From assembly GCF_000317145.1 (NCBI RefSeq), contig NC_019697.1, positions 5,034,886-5,098,885 of the forward strand: a stretch of 64,000 nucleotides of DNA, read 5' to 3'. Below are positions 17,289 through 27,100 of the stretch, piece after piece. Position 1 is the stretch's first letter. Each line of letters begins with the position of its first letter. The DNA comes from Chamaesiphon minutus PCC 6605 (lineage in GTDB: Bacteria > Cyanobacteriota > Cyanobacteriia > Cyanobacteriales > Chamaesiphonaceae). Under the pieces are notes generated by a model that saw only the letters and a list, made by a program, of their open reading frames with translations, was not told the DNA's origin and ran no database searches. The position numbers and the translations under genes are program-made.

Positions 17289-17939
17289 ATGAATAAAAGG
17301 TTTCGAGATCGGGCTGAAGCTGGAAAATTGCTGGCCCAACAACTACTAGATTATGCCGAGCGTCCGCAAGCGATCGTGTTGGCATTGCCGCGCGGTGGGG
17401 TACCCGTTGCCCACCCAATCGCGCAGACACTGCAAGTGCCGCTAGATATTTGCCTGGTACACAAATTAGGAATACCCAGAAACCCAGAAGTAGCCATGGG
17501 TGCGATCGATCTTCAGGGGAATAAATATCTCAACGAGCGAATTGTTAGAGAACTGGACATCTCTATGGCAACGATCGATCGGATTGCCGCTAATGAGCTG
17601 CGCGAACTGCAACGTCGAGAACGCACCTATCGCGGAAATCGTCCTGCTGTCGATCTGCGCGATCGAATCGCGATCGTGGTAGATGACGGATTGGCAACTG
17701 GAGCCACTATGAGAGCTGCAATTGAAGCAATCCGTCGCCAACAACCCGCCCAGATGACGATCGCCGTGCCAGTAGCCTTTCAGGGGACGATCGACCGATT
17801 GCGTGCTAGTGTGGATCGGATCGTCTGTTTGATGATGCCCGAACCGTTTGAGGCAATCGGTTGTTGGTATGATAATTTCTCGCAAACTACAGATGCTGAG
17901 GTTTGTGCGGCATTGCAGGAGTCAGGGGTGAATGGTTAG
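17289..17939 (+). CDS. Phosphoribosyltransferase-domain protein
   Basis: Length 216 aa from ATG 17289; the frame extends upstream to 17256. The PRPP-binding loop IAIVVDDGLATGATMRAAIE is complete, and the N-terminal part carries LALPRGGVPVAHPIA and KLGIPRNPEVAMGAI, diagnostic of the stand-alone family often annotated as a predicted phosphoribosyltransferase near stress genes. The base specificity is unknown. Located next to the DUF2382 cluster on the opposite strand. Confidence 0.85.
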   Translation: MNKRFRDRAEAGKLLAQQLLDYAERPQAIVLALPRGGVPVAHPIAQTLQVPLDICLVHKLGIPRNPEVAMGAIDLQGNKYLNERIVRELDISMATIDRIAANELRELQRRERTYRGNRPAVDLRDRIAIVVDDGLATGATMRAAIEAIRRQQPAQMTIAVPVAFQGTIDRLRASVDRIVCLMMPEPFEAIGCWYDNFSQTTDAEVCAALQESGVNG

Positions 17940-17973
17940 GGGGACGGGAAGCATTCTCTTCCCACCCCACAAA

Positions 17974-19488
17974 CTAGCTCTTCGTCCGATCGAGATCGAT
18001 ATCTAGTTCTTCGTGGCGAACCTGTGCTTGGCTCGTAGCGGTTTCTATTTCGATTTTTTTGGCGATCTTGACTTCCTCGCGGACGAAAGTTTCCTTCCGC
18101 ACTTGGGGGATTTCTTCATAAGTTTCGATGCGGGTACGACCCTCTCCAAATACCAGATTGCCAGCGACTCGATCGTGTTTTGGCACCAGCCGCTGGATGA
18201 CAATCCGCTCTTTTTCGATCGGGACAGACACTTGTGCTTGTTGAGTCTCTACCCGCTTGCTAATGGCGACATCGCCAACTTTTTGGCGAGTCTTGTCAGC
18301 AACCAATTTTTCTTCGTATAGCTCGATCCGATCTTGCACAGGAGCGGCTAGATTAATGGGTTTGGCGATCGGGATGACTGGAGCGACTGGAACTAACGGG
18401 ATCGCTGGAGCAACTGGCGGCGGTACGATAACCGGACGCGGTGCGGTGGCAATCGGTGGTGCCGGACGCGGCGATCGCTTGAGTAACCACCACAATCCAC
18501 CTAATAACGGTAGGAATAGCAACCACAGCCAAGGAGTAGCATCTGTGGCATCTGTGGCAGTTGTTTCGGTGATTTGAGTAGTTTGAGTTGTTTGTGGTGC
18601 AGCGGGGACAACGGCAGGTGCGGCAGCAGTAGCCGCAGGTACGCCACCCAAGAATGCAATGATGGCTGGAGTGGGGTTGCCTTTATAAACGTAGGCAAAG
18701 GGTTGAGAGAATGGATACCGAGGGTCGAGCGGTAAAGTCTTGTGCATCGGCACGATCCGCACACCCTGGAGATCGGCGATGCCATCGGCGTTGGCATAGC
18801 TAATGCCGTTATCGCCCAATTGACCGACCATCGTCACTGGTCGATCGTCCGCTAGCTTCACAGCATTAGGTGTGGCGACAAATGGAGCTTGCTGGAAAAC
18901 TGAATACTGCTGAAAAGATAGCCGCGTGTCATTGGTTGCGGGTCGATCGATTAGTTTAATCTCTCTGGAGGGGCCACCCACTTGTGCCCAATTAGTAATT
19001 TCGCCGCGAAAGATCTGAGCAAATTGCTCGAAGGTAAGATTGCCAACAAATGGATTGGTAGCTCCCACCACGATCGCGATTTTTTGGCGTTTTTGAGGGA
19101 CGAAAACCAGTCCTTGCTCGAACTCTTCGGGCGTCAGCGAACGACCGATGGCGGCGATGTCGGCGGTGCCATCGAGTACTGATTGCAAGGCTTTGTCTGC
19201 ACCATTGTAGCTAGTTTGAATTTCCAGATTCGGGTACTGCCGTTTGAGCTGCTGCTTGCGGATCTCATTCGATGGCTCCATGCTGGTCGAACCGTCGATT
19301 CTGAGCGTGCCGCTCGGCGTGGTGGCTGACGAATCGGTAGGGGTTGATTGCGCCAATACGGTATTCGTATCAAATAACGCGCCCATTGGTTCGATCGCGC
19401 CTCCCATACTCAGCATTAGTGCGACTGATACGACTGTGGCTTTAGCAGGCTCTTTCAACCACTGAGTGTTGGGATTAATTTTTTTCAT
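17974..19488 (-). CDS. PstS-like substrate-binding domain fused to DUF2382
   Basis: Length 504 aa. A signal/anchor segment near residues 17-45 is followed by a phosphate-binding-protein-like domain (GTLRIDGSTSMEPSNEIRKQ, ADIAAIGRSLTPEEF, FAQIFRGEITNWAQVGG) to about residue 285. Then come a Thr-rich linker, a membrane segment (TPWLWLLFLPLLGGLWWLLK, about 320-340), a Pro-rich linker and a C-terminal DUF2382 domain (ELYEEKLVADKTRQKVGDVA ... VRHEELDID). The order puts the binding domain outside and DUF2382 on the opposite face of the membrane. DUF2382 occurs in general-stress proteins such as YsnF/AvaK. The fusion looks like a sensor. Two more stress-type genes follow upstream on the same strand. 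Confidence 0.85.
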   Translation of the reverse strand: MKKINPNTQWLKEPAKATVVSVALMLSMGGAIEPMGALFDTNTVLAQSTPTDSSATTPSGTLRIDGSTSMEPSNEIRKQQLKRQYPNLEIQTSYNGADKALQSVLDGTADIAAIGRSLTPEEFEQGLVFVPQKRQKIAIVVGATNPFVGNLTFEQFAQIFRGEITNWAQVGGPSREIKLIDRPATNDTRLSFQQYSVFQQAPFVATPNAVKLADDRPVTMVGQLGDNGISYANADGIADLQGVRIVPMHKTLPLDPRYPFSQPFAYVYKGNPTPAIIAFLGGVPAATAAAPAVVPAAPQTTQTTQITETTATDATDATPWLWLLFLPLLGGLWWLLKRSPRPAPPIATAPRPVIVPPPVAPAIPLVPVAPVIPIAKPINLAAPVQDRIELYEEKLVADKTRQKVGDVAISKRVETQQAQVSVPIEKERIVIQRLVPKHDRVAGNLVFGEGRTRIETYEEIPQVRKETFVREEVKIAKKIEIETATSQAQVRHEELDIDLDRTKS

Positions 19489-19498
19489 ATTAAATTAA

Positions 19499-19519
19499 TT
19501 GATAATTGATAATTGATAA
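19499..19519. repeat. TTGATAA heptamer repeat
   Basis: Three exact copies in tandem just upstream of the PstS-like/DUF2382 gene. Confidence 0.8.
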
Positions 19520-19706
19520 CTAAGGGATTTCAACATCTGTTGTTTGTCGATCGATGTTGCATAAATTTATCGTTTCAAAAACATGGACTCCAGTCATATT
19601 TGGGCGTTGACCCTATGACTGAAGTCCCAAATTTAAGCAGATCGCTCAGCTCTTCTAAAACATCTCGATTTTTGGCAGAGTTACCTAGCATCGGTTGTCT
19701 GGATGC

Positions 19707-20660
19707 TTACTTCTGGCTGCCAAAGATTTCCGCTTTGGTGCGATCGATCGCTTGCATCAGTTCTTTACGATCTTGCTCGCGAATCACATAGCGCAATACA
19801 AAGCGTACCGTGTAGATTAGACCGACTACTTTCAGAATTGGCGACATTAATGGGATACTATCGACTGCATTCAACCCAGCAAACAACAGTTTGATCGCGA
19901 CAAATGCGACTATAGTCAAGCCCAACCAATCAAAAAGCTGGCGATTATTTTGGTAATAATCAGCAACGGATGACTTGGCATTGTCTAACAGCTCGTCTTT
20001 ATTGCTTTGCAGTGATTGCCAGATTTCTTTAGCAGAATCGGCGATCGACTTATCATCGGCGGCGTCAGATGTAGCGGGGATTGTAGCTTCCAGCTCCATA
20101 CTAGTAACTGTGGGCGCATACTCATTATCGACAATGGCGTCGGAACTACTATGCAAACTAGCTTCAATTTCGCCAGCAGATTTTTCCAGAGACTTCTGGT
20201 CGTATTTCATGGCATCGTCATCGAGATCGATCGTTACTGGCGATTCATTGGCAATCTTGACGTCGCTGTCATTGGTGGCCATGGTGTCATCTAGAGTAGG
20301 CGTAGCAATTGCTTCGCTAGGCGATGTGTCGGGAACGTCTTCGTTGGCAACCATCATATCTTCACCGAGATCGGGCATAGTTACCGATTCACTATCGGCA
20401 TCAGCCATGACATTTTCATCATTAGCCATAGCCATTTCGGCGCGATCGTCCATAGTCTCGATCGAGTCTGCGGTAGGTACTTCGGTAAACTCTGCCTCAT
20501 CTACCATCGGAGCCATGTTTTCTAGAGTGGAGTTTTCAACATGTGCATTGTCGTATTCTTCAGCTTCTTTAGACTTATGCTCTTCTGTCTTGGTAGTTCG
20601 ATCGTGGTTGGGGTCGTGTTCGTCAATGCGGGAAAGTTCAGTTGTTAGATCGATGCTCAT
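19707..20660 (-). CDS. CAAD-domain membrane protein with acidic N-terminus
   Basis: Length 317 aa. Residues 1-215 are low-complexity and very acidic, full of Asp, Glu, Thr and Met. The last 95 residues match the cyanobacterial CAAD domain: an amphipathic helix, two membrane helices (LFDWLGLTIVAFVAIKLLFA and PILKVVGLIYTVRFVLRYV) and a charged helical tail. Family knowledge: CAAD domains anchor proteins, including some aminoacyl-tRNA synthetases, to thylakoids, and stand-alone versions are related to plant CURT1 membrane-curving proteins. The long acidic extension is unusual for this family. It lies between two DUF2382 genes. Confidence 0.85.
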   Translation of the reverse strand: MSIDLTTELSRIDEHDPNHDRTTKTEEHKSKEAEEYDNAHVENSTLENMAPMVDEAEFTEVPTADSIETMDDRAEMAMANDENVMADADSESVTMPDLGEDMMVANEDVPDTSPSEAIATPTLDDTMATNDSDVKIANESPVTIDLDDDAMKYDQKSLEKSAGEIEASLHSSSDAIVDNEYAPTVTSMELEATIPATSDAADDKSIADSAKEIWQSLQSNKDELLDNAKSSVADYYQNNRQLFDWLGLTIVAFVAIKLLFAGLNAVDSIPLMSPILKVVGLIYTVRFVLRYVIREQDRKELMQAIDRTKAEIFGSQK

Positions 20661-20829
20661 GAGCGGTAATCCACTTATTAAAGGGTGATGCGTTTTTGGA
20701 GCGACAAACGACTTTCAGCTCCGATCGTCTTTATAAGCACAAGAGCCAATGCGCTTTGCATCGGCTACAAGTAGTTAGGTGCGAACTTCCGGATTTGTGT
20801 TTACGAATCCGGAAGCTCGATCGAGTAAA

Positions 20830-21693
20830 TTAAATCTTGTTATCGACAACTGGGTTGCCATCAACATCTACATCTAATTCTTCGCGACGCAGTTGCTCTT
20901 GAGCCGTAGCATTTTCGGTGTCTACAACTTTGCTAACTTTGACTTCTTCGCGGACGAATGCTTCTTTACGAAATTCTGGAACCTCTTCGTAGACATCCAT
21001 CCGAGCGACTTCGCCTTCTTTAAAGACATCGGTACCTACGGGGATGGTGGTACCTGTACCACTAACAGGCATCCGCTCGACAACTACGCGTTCTTTATCG
21101 ACCGAAACCGAAGCTGTTGCCGTCTCAGTTTCGACATGCTTGCTAATTACTGCTTCGCCAGTTTTTTGACGAGTTTTTCCAGCAACCAGACGTTCTTCAT
21201 ATAGTTTGAGCGTCGAGTTATTCTCATCGGTCATTCCATACAAATCTGGCTCGCGATCGTAAGTATAGCTATCCCGATCCATCATGGCTGTGCCCATTGC
21301 TGGCGCACCAACGCTTGAGGATACATCTTGCTGCATGGGCGTACCACCACGATATACACCTCTGACTTGCTCTTCATGGTCGTAATCGACAACCATCTCG
21401 TTGGTGAATTCTGGTAAAGCTTCGACTTGAGCTTTAGTCAGCTCGATCGCATAAACGCGTTTGGCGTTGTCATCAACTCTGGCGCGACCGATCGGGAGTA
21501 ACACTTTCTTACCGATAATCCAAGCTCCCGTATTGATTACCAAATAGCGAAACTGTCCGCCATCATCTACTAAAACATCATCAACCGAACCGATTTTATC
21601 GTCAGCTACATATACGTCTAGTCCCTTAATATCCCGATCGCCAAAGTGTTCTTTATAGTCTGGGTTAAAGTCTTTGATTTTGTGGAGAGCCAT
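20830..21693 (-). CDS. PRC-barrel and DUF2382 stress protein
   Basis: Length 287 aa from the ATG at 21693, preceded by AGGA; the frame continues upstream to 21738. Residues 1-115 form a PRC-barrel (DRDIKGLDVYVADDKIGSVD, FRYLVINTGAWIIGKKVLLP). The C-terminal part is DUF2382 (LKLYEERLVAGKTRQKTGEA ... LRREELDVDVDG). This architecture is that of AvaK-type proteins, linked to stress or dormancy in cyanobacteria. The DUF2382 domain is closely similar to that of the PstS-like fusion two genes away, pointing to local duplication. No signal peptide, so cytoplasmic. Confidence 0.88.
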   Translation of the reverse strand: MALHKIKDFNPDYKEHFGDRDIKGLDVYVADDKIGSVDDVLVDDGGQFRYLVINTGAWIIGKKVLLPIGRARVDDNAKRVYAIELTKAQVEALPEFTNEMVVDYDHEEQVRGVYRGGTPMQQDVSSSVGAPAMGTAMMDRDSYTYDREPDLYGMTDENNSTLKLYEERLVAGKTRQKTGEAVISKHVETETATASVSVDKERVVVERMPVSGTGTTIPVGTDVFKEGEVARMDVYEEVPEFRKEAFVREEVKVSKVVDTENATAQEQLRREELDVDVDGNPVVDNKI

Positions 21694-21961
21694 TTGATTT
21701 AGTCCTACTTGTAAAGTCTTTGAATACCTGATACTCATCAGCTTACAAGTCTGGCTCTAGATATTTATCCTTCGATCTACCGATCTAGCGCACACCATTG
21801 GATAGAGACTAAAAACTCTCATATTTTCGGTCGATCGAATAATATTTTAATTGTTTATTTAGTCTCAATTGTGACTGACTCTATACTACTTCTAACGAGC
21901 ATACATCTAACGACAACCCCGACTTCTTCAAGAAGTCGGGAGTACAAAGCCGAGCGTAATC

Positions 21962-23422
21962 TTAGATGGCAATACAACCGCTCCGAGGTGGGATCTCGAT
22001 CCTCAGAGTCCCCCCATTATCTGGATCGAACTCAATCTCCGCCATACCAAATGCCAACCGTTTCGGCGGAGATTTAGAGCTGAGACTGGCTAAATCTAAA
22101 CTTATTTTGACCGACTCCATCCCGATATTGACCGCGACGACGATCTCTTCATCATCTAGGCTACGTGCGAACGCATAACCATTGCCATGTGCAAATAACA
22201 CTCGATAAGTGCCGATCCGTAAGGCGCGATGAGCTTTGCGTAAAGCAATCAGTTCGCGGTGGTAGTTGAATACCTCTGAATCCCACTCCGTTTCGGCTGG
22301 AAATCCGCGCCGCGCATCCGGATCGAGCGCGCCGACTAAGCCGACTTCATCGCCATAATAAATACTCACCGCACCAGGAAAAGTCAGTAACAATAAAGTC
22401 CCCAACGCCATGCTCGCGCGATCGCCTTGTGCGATCGAAATCAGTCTGGCGGTATCATGACTGGCTAATTGATTTAATTGCGTTAGTTGAATTTCCCAGG
22501 GATAGAGATCGAGCAATGCCTGAATTTTTTGGGCGTAATCGGGGGCTGATAGAGCCGGGTAGGGGTCATAACTGCGCGACTCGACTAAATCCATGGCCAC
22601 GCGATCGCCAGCGACAAAGGCGATTGTCGGTGCCGTAAATAGGTAATTCATCACGCCATCAAACTGGGTACCATCGAGCCAATGACGGGCATCGCGCCAA
22701 ACTTCGCCGACGATATAAGCTTCGGGGTTGATGGCTTTGACTCGATCGCGAAATTCTTGCCAGAAACCCTCTGTTTTAATTTCAAACGGAACGTCTAGCC
22801 GCCAGCCGTCGATGCCGAGGCGAATCCAGTGCTCGGCAATCTGCATCAGGTATTCGCGGACGTCGGGATTGTCGTGATTGAAGACGGGTAAGGCGCGATT
22901 GCCGACCCAACCTTTGTAGTTAGGTGGTAGCGATCCATCGTAGGCAGACAGCGGCCAATCATAGATGGTAAACCAATCTACCCAGGGGGAATTGGGGCCG
23001 TTTTCTAAGATGTCATTGAAGAAGAAAAAGCCTCGGCTGGCGTGGTTGAAGACGCCATCGAGGACGACTTTCATGTCGCGTTGGTGAGCGGCGGTTAGGA
23101 GGGCTTCAAATGCCCGATTGCCGCCGAGGATCGGATCGACTTGATAGAAGTCGTGGGTGTGGTAGCGGTGGTTGCAAGTGGACTGAAAAATTGGCGTGAA
23201 GTAGAGGGTGTCGATACCTAAGTTCTGAAGATAATCGAGTCGTTCGATGACACCCCACAGGTCGCCGCCTTTATAGCCTTGGAGGGTTGGCGGTGCGTTC
23301 CAATCTTCCCAGTGAGGATTTTTTAAGAGGGGTTGTTGGGGGTGGTTGCCGATCGCGAATCGATCGGGAAAAATTTGATAGAAAACGGCGTGTTTGACCC
23401 ATTCTGGTGTCTGGATTGACAT
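21962..23422 (-). CDS. Glycoside hydrolase family 13, alpha-amylase/neopullulanase type
   Basis: Length 486 aa with no signal peptide. A short N-terminal segment (WVKHAVFYQIFPDRFAIG) leads into the (beta/alpha)8 barrel. Conserved regions are visible: DGVFNHASRGF, GWRLDVPFEI with the nucleophile Asp, YIVGEVWRDAR with the acid/base Glu, and NQLASHDTARL with the third acid. All three catalytic residues are present. It probably trims intracellular alpha-glucans such as glycogen-derived maltodextrins. Transcribed alone; the downstream gene is 220 bp away. Confidence 0.9.
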   Translation of the reverse strand: MSIQTPEWVKHAVFYQIFPDRFAIGNHPQQPLLKNPHWEDWNAPPTLQGYKGGDLWGVIERLDYLQNLGIDTLYFTPIFQSTCNHRYHTHDFYQVDPILGGNRAFEALLTAAHQRDMKVVLDGVFNHASRGFFFFNDILENGPNSPWVDWFTIYDWPLSAYDGSLPPNYKGWVGNRALPVFNHDNPDVREYLMQIAEHWIRLGIDGWRLDVPFEIKTEGFWQEFRDRVKAINPEAYIVGEVWRDARHWLDGTQFDGVMNYLFTAPTIAFVAGDRVAMDLVESRSYDPYPALSAPDYAQKIQALLDLYPWEIQLTQLNQLASHDTARLISIAQGDRASMALGTLLLLTFPGAVSIYYGDEVGLVGALDPDARRGFPAETEWDSEVFNYHRELIALRKAHRALRIGTYRVLFAHGNGYAFARSLDDEEIVVAVNIGMESVKISLDLASLSSKSPPKRLAFGMAEIEFDPDNGGTLRIEIPPRSGCIAI

Positions 23423-23589
23423 GGTTGAAGATAGTGATTATTTGTGTTTAGTGTATAGGCAAACTCATTAACTGGTGCTCGGTAGAGTTTATCGGGGCTA
23501 GGAGAACCTGGAGCTGGGGGTGCCGACCCCCAGACCCCCCGTTGAGGGTACCGTGCATACACATCTCTGGCTCGAAGCGAAAACCCTGG

Positions 23590-23720
23590 AAATCACCCTG
23601 CTTGGTGCGCTTCCTTTCGCGGGGAACCCGCGCGGAGCGCATCCGCTAAATCCTCCTTAAAAAGCGGATGCAATCACGCGGAGAGTGGAGGAGCATGTGT
23701 TGCACCAAGCAGGGGGATTT
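23590..23720. repeat. 131-bp MITE-like element
   Basis: Terminal inverted repeat of 19 bp with one mismatch: AAATCACCCTGCTTGGTGC at 23590-23608 against the complement of 23702-23720. The interior contains a second hairpin (GCATCCGC ... GCGGATGC) and no gene. A related piece, GCACCAAGCAG, occurs at about 58097. Confidence 0.65.
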
Positions 23721-24143
23721 AGATCTAGAAACGAAGTCTAGCCGACTTGTGTATACATGGTAGCCGTTGCTAAGTGAGGCATCTGTCCGATGTCTGACTA
23801 GTGGCTACGGGGTAGGGTTCAATATTTAATAACTATCGATCGCTCGGCACCAAACTCTCCCCTACACGTAGATCTACATAACAGGATCGGAGCTTTAACA
23901 AATCGGGTTTTTTACTCCTATTTTCCCTACGCTGTTACAGCCCAATCATTCACTCATCTTCATCCCCCTATCCACGCGAATCTACCTCTTTGGGCATACC
24001 CAAAGTATTACCCGCTCCGTCATAAGGAGGTTGGCGAAGGGGTGCGATCGGAGATTGAATAGTTTAAACAAGCTCGATCGAATGCCGATTTTTCGATCTT
24101 AGTTACGCCTTTAACTCTAATCTCACAATCATAGGAGCGAGCG
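23721..24143. other. Gene-free stretch upstream of the large repeat protein
   Basis: No coding frame is convincing. It contains the short palindrome TTTGGGCATACCCAAA near 23993, part of the leader of the gene starting at 24144, which has AGGAGCGAGCG just before its ATG. From 23423 to 23590 there is also nothing recognisable except GC-rich palindromic sequence. Confidence 0.6.
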
Positions 24144-27100
24144 ATGTTGGCTATTAGGTCACTTTTTGATAGTTATGGAGTCACGTTGCTGGCTCAAACC
24201 GCAGTCGTGCGGGAGACGGCATTTTTTTCGGGGCCACAATTTTTCACGGCGTTAGTTTCGGGGTTATTTTTGACCTTCGGCTTTCAGATGCTGTTGACTA
24301 ATTTGTCGGTGGCAACGGGGATTTCGGCTTTTAGTTTGGCACCCAATGACGAGCATAAGTCCGATCGCCATGATGGTAGTGGTAGTTCGCTGCCTGGGAT
24401 TGGCACGATGGCTGGGATCTGGACGGTAGTGACGGTCTCGATCGCGTTGTTTGTCGCTTGTTCGCTGGCTGTCAAGTTGAGCCTGGTGCCAACTGCCACC
24501 ATGGGAATGACGGTGGGACTGTCGATTTGGGCGGCATATTTCTCGATTTTGGTGTGGATTAGTTCGACGACTGTTGGGTCGCTGGTTGGCTCGGTGGTGA
24601 GTACTGCGACTAGAGGCTTTCAGGCAGTATTTGGGACGGCGACAGCGGCATTGGGGATGAAGGCGGCTGGCTCGGAGCTGGTTTCGTCGGCGGAAGCCGC
24701 AGCCGCAGCCGTGCGTCGCGAAATGACGTCTTATATCGATCCGCAAGAGGTGCAGTCTTCGTTTAAGGATTTACTCAGTTCGGTGAAACCAGCAGAACTG
24801 AACATCCAAGATATTCGCGCCGAATTTGAGAAAATTATTAAGGATTCGGACTTGAGTAAGGCGATCGATAAAGATAATTTGCCTACTCTAAGTCGCGAAA
24901 CTTTTGAAAATCTGCTCAAGGAGCGCACGGATCTGTCGCCGCGCGATGTCAAGAAGATCGTCGATGAATTGGATCGATCGTGGCATGGTACTTTGGGCGG
25001 CGGGAAGCAAAGTGGCGGACTGGGCAAACTGATCGAGCAAGTCCGCTCTGCCAAGCCTCAAGATTTGCTCTCTGGCAATTTTACGCAGCAACTCGATCGA
25101 TTTATTCAGGATATGGGTAAAGGCGAGAATCCCAGCCAATTAGAGCAAGCTTTGAGCACTCTGATGGGGGTTGTTTTAGGGCGGGTAGATTTATCCGATT
25201 TGGATGTCGAAAAAATTAAGGGTCAAGTTAAGGATGTTCAGTCTCAGCTCAAAGATGGAGCTGGGAAAGTAGCCGATAAGGTTGCTACTCCGACGCTATC
25301 ACCAGGAGCGAGCGTGATTCGTGCTGATGTCGAGCACTACCTGCGCGAGGCTTATTCTTGGCAAATGACGCCCGATCGCATCGAGCGTGAGTTTCGGGAC
25401 GTGCTCTACGATCCGAATGCAGATGCTAGAACGATCCGTCAGGCGATCGAAACGCTCAAGCCGGAGGAATTTACTACCCAATTACAAGCGCGTGGGGTGT
25501 TTACCCAAGACAAGATCGCCGAGATCGTCTCCGTACTCGATCGCGTCCGCTTGAGAGTCCTCACTGAAGTACGCGCCGCTGAAGCTGCGGGAATGCTCGA
25601 AAAAACCCAGACGGCGATCGATGTCTATCTGCGCGCGACTCCCAAGCAACGGTTACTCTCTAATGAGTCGGCGCGCGAGTTCAAAACTTTACTGCTCGAT
25701 GACGATGCCGATCCGCAGGAGTTGCACTCGCGGTTGTCGCAAATTAAGCAGTATCGGTTTTTTAGCGTCCTTCAGCAGCGTAACGATTTGAGCGAAACCG
25801 AAAAGACGCAAATCGTTCAAATGCTCGATCCCGTCTTGGAAGTCGCGATCGCCGATACAGAGGGGTTACAAGCAGGCGTCAAGGCGCGCGTCGATACCCA
25901 GTGGCAGCAGGTGCAAGAGTACCTCCGCAGTACGGGTAAGGACGAACTCAACCCAGAGGGCATCAAACGCGATTTACAGAAGCTGCTAGAAGATCCGCAA
26001 GCTGGTATTCACGACCTCAAACATCGTGCTTCTAGCTTCGATCGGGATACCCTGGTGCAACTGTTGAGCCAGCGTAAAGACCTCAGCCAAGACCAAGTGA
26101 ATGATATCCTCGATCGAGTCGAATCTAACTGGAAACAAGCCCTCCACGCGCCAGCCGCGATCGTCGATAAGGCCAAAACTCAGTATGAAGACACCACCCA
26201 TGCGATCGCCGATTATCTACGCCGGACTGGTAAATCGGAACTCAACCCCGATGGTATCAAACGCGATTTGACCACATTATTGCAAGATCCCAAAACCGGA
26301 TTGGAATCGATCCGCGACAGGATCTCACATATCGACCGCGATACCTTGGTGCAATTGCTGCGCCAGCGCGAAGACTTCACCGAAGAAGAAGCCAACGCCG
26401 CAGTCGATCGCGTTCAGGATACCATTCGGCAGGTACTCCGCACACCGCAACGGCTGGCTATTCGCGCCCAAAACCGCGTTAATGACTTCCAAACGGCACT
26501 GGGAGACTACCTCCGCAACACGGACAAAGACGAACTCAATCCCGATGGTATCAAACGCGATCTCGGATTGCTCTTTCAAGATCCGCGCTTAGGAGTGGAA
26601 CACCTCGGAGATCGGCTCTCCAAAGTCGATCGCGAAACTATCGTCGCGCTGCTCTCTCAACGGCAAGACATTTCTCCCGCCGAAGCAGAACAGATCGTCG
26701 ATCGCGTCCTCGCAGTACGAGATCGGTTTGTCGGACAACTCGAAGCCATCAAAGCCAAAGTCCAATCCGCGATCGATAGCGTCTTAGCCAAAATCCGCGA
26801 CTATCTAAATAGCTTAGAGCGTCCCGAACTCAACTACGACGGTATCACTCAAGATGTCCGCAAACTGTTCGACGACCCTAATGCCGGATTTGAAGCACTC
26901 CGCGACAGACTCTCACATTTCGATCGCGATACCCTCGTTGCCGTCATCAGCTCGCGAGACGATATCTCCGAAGCCGATGCCAACCGAATTATCGATCGTG
27001 TCGATGGCGTCCGCACCAATGTCCTCCACCGCGCCGAACGGATTCAAACTCAAATCCAAAATCGCCTCGATGACATCAAGCACCAAGCTCAAGCCCAAGC

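Noticed and set aside
18013-18577. Plus-strand ORFs of 102 and 106 aa.
   Set aside because: They are antisense to the DUF2382 half and linker of the PstS-like fusion, whose domains are clear.
19975-20688. Plus-strand 237-aa Ser-rich ORF.
   Set aside because: Antisense of the acidic low-complexity part of the CAAD protein; composition follows from the complementary strand.
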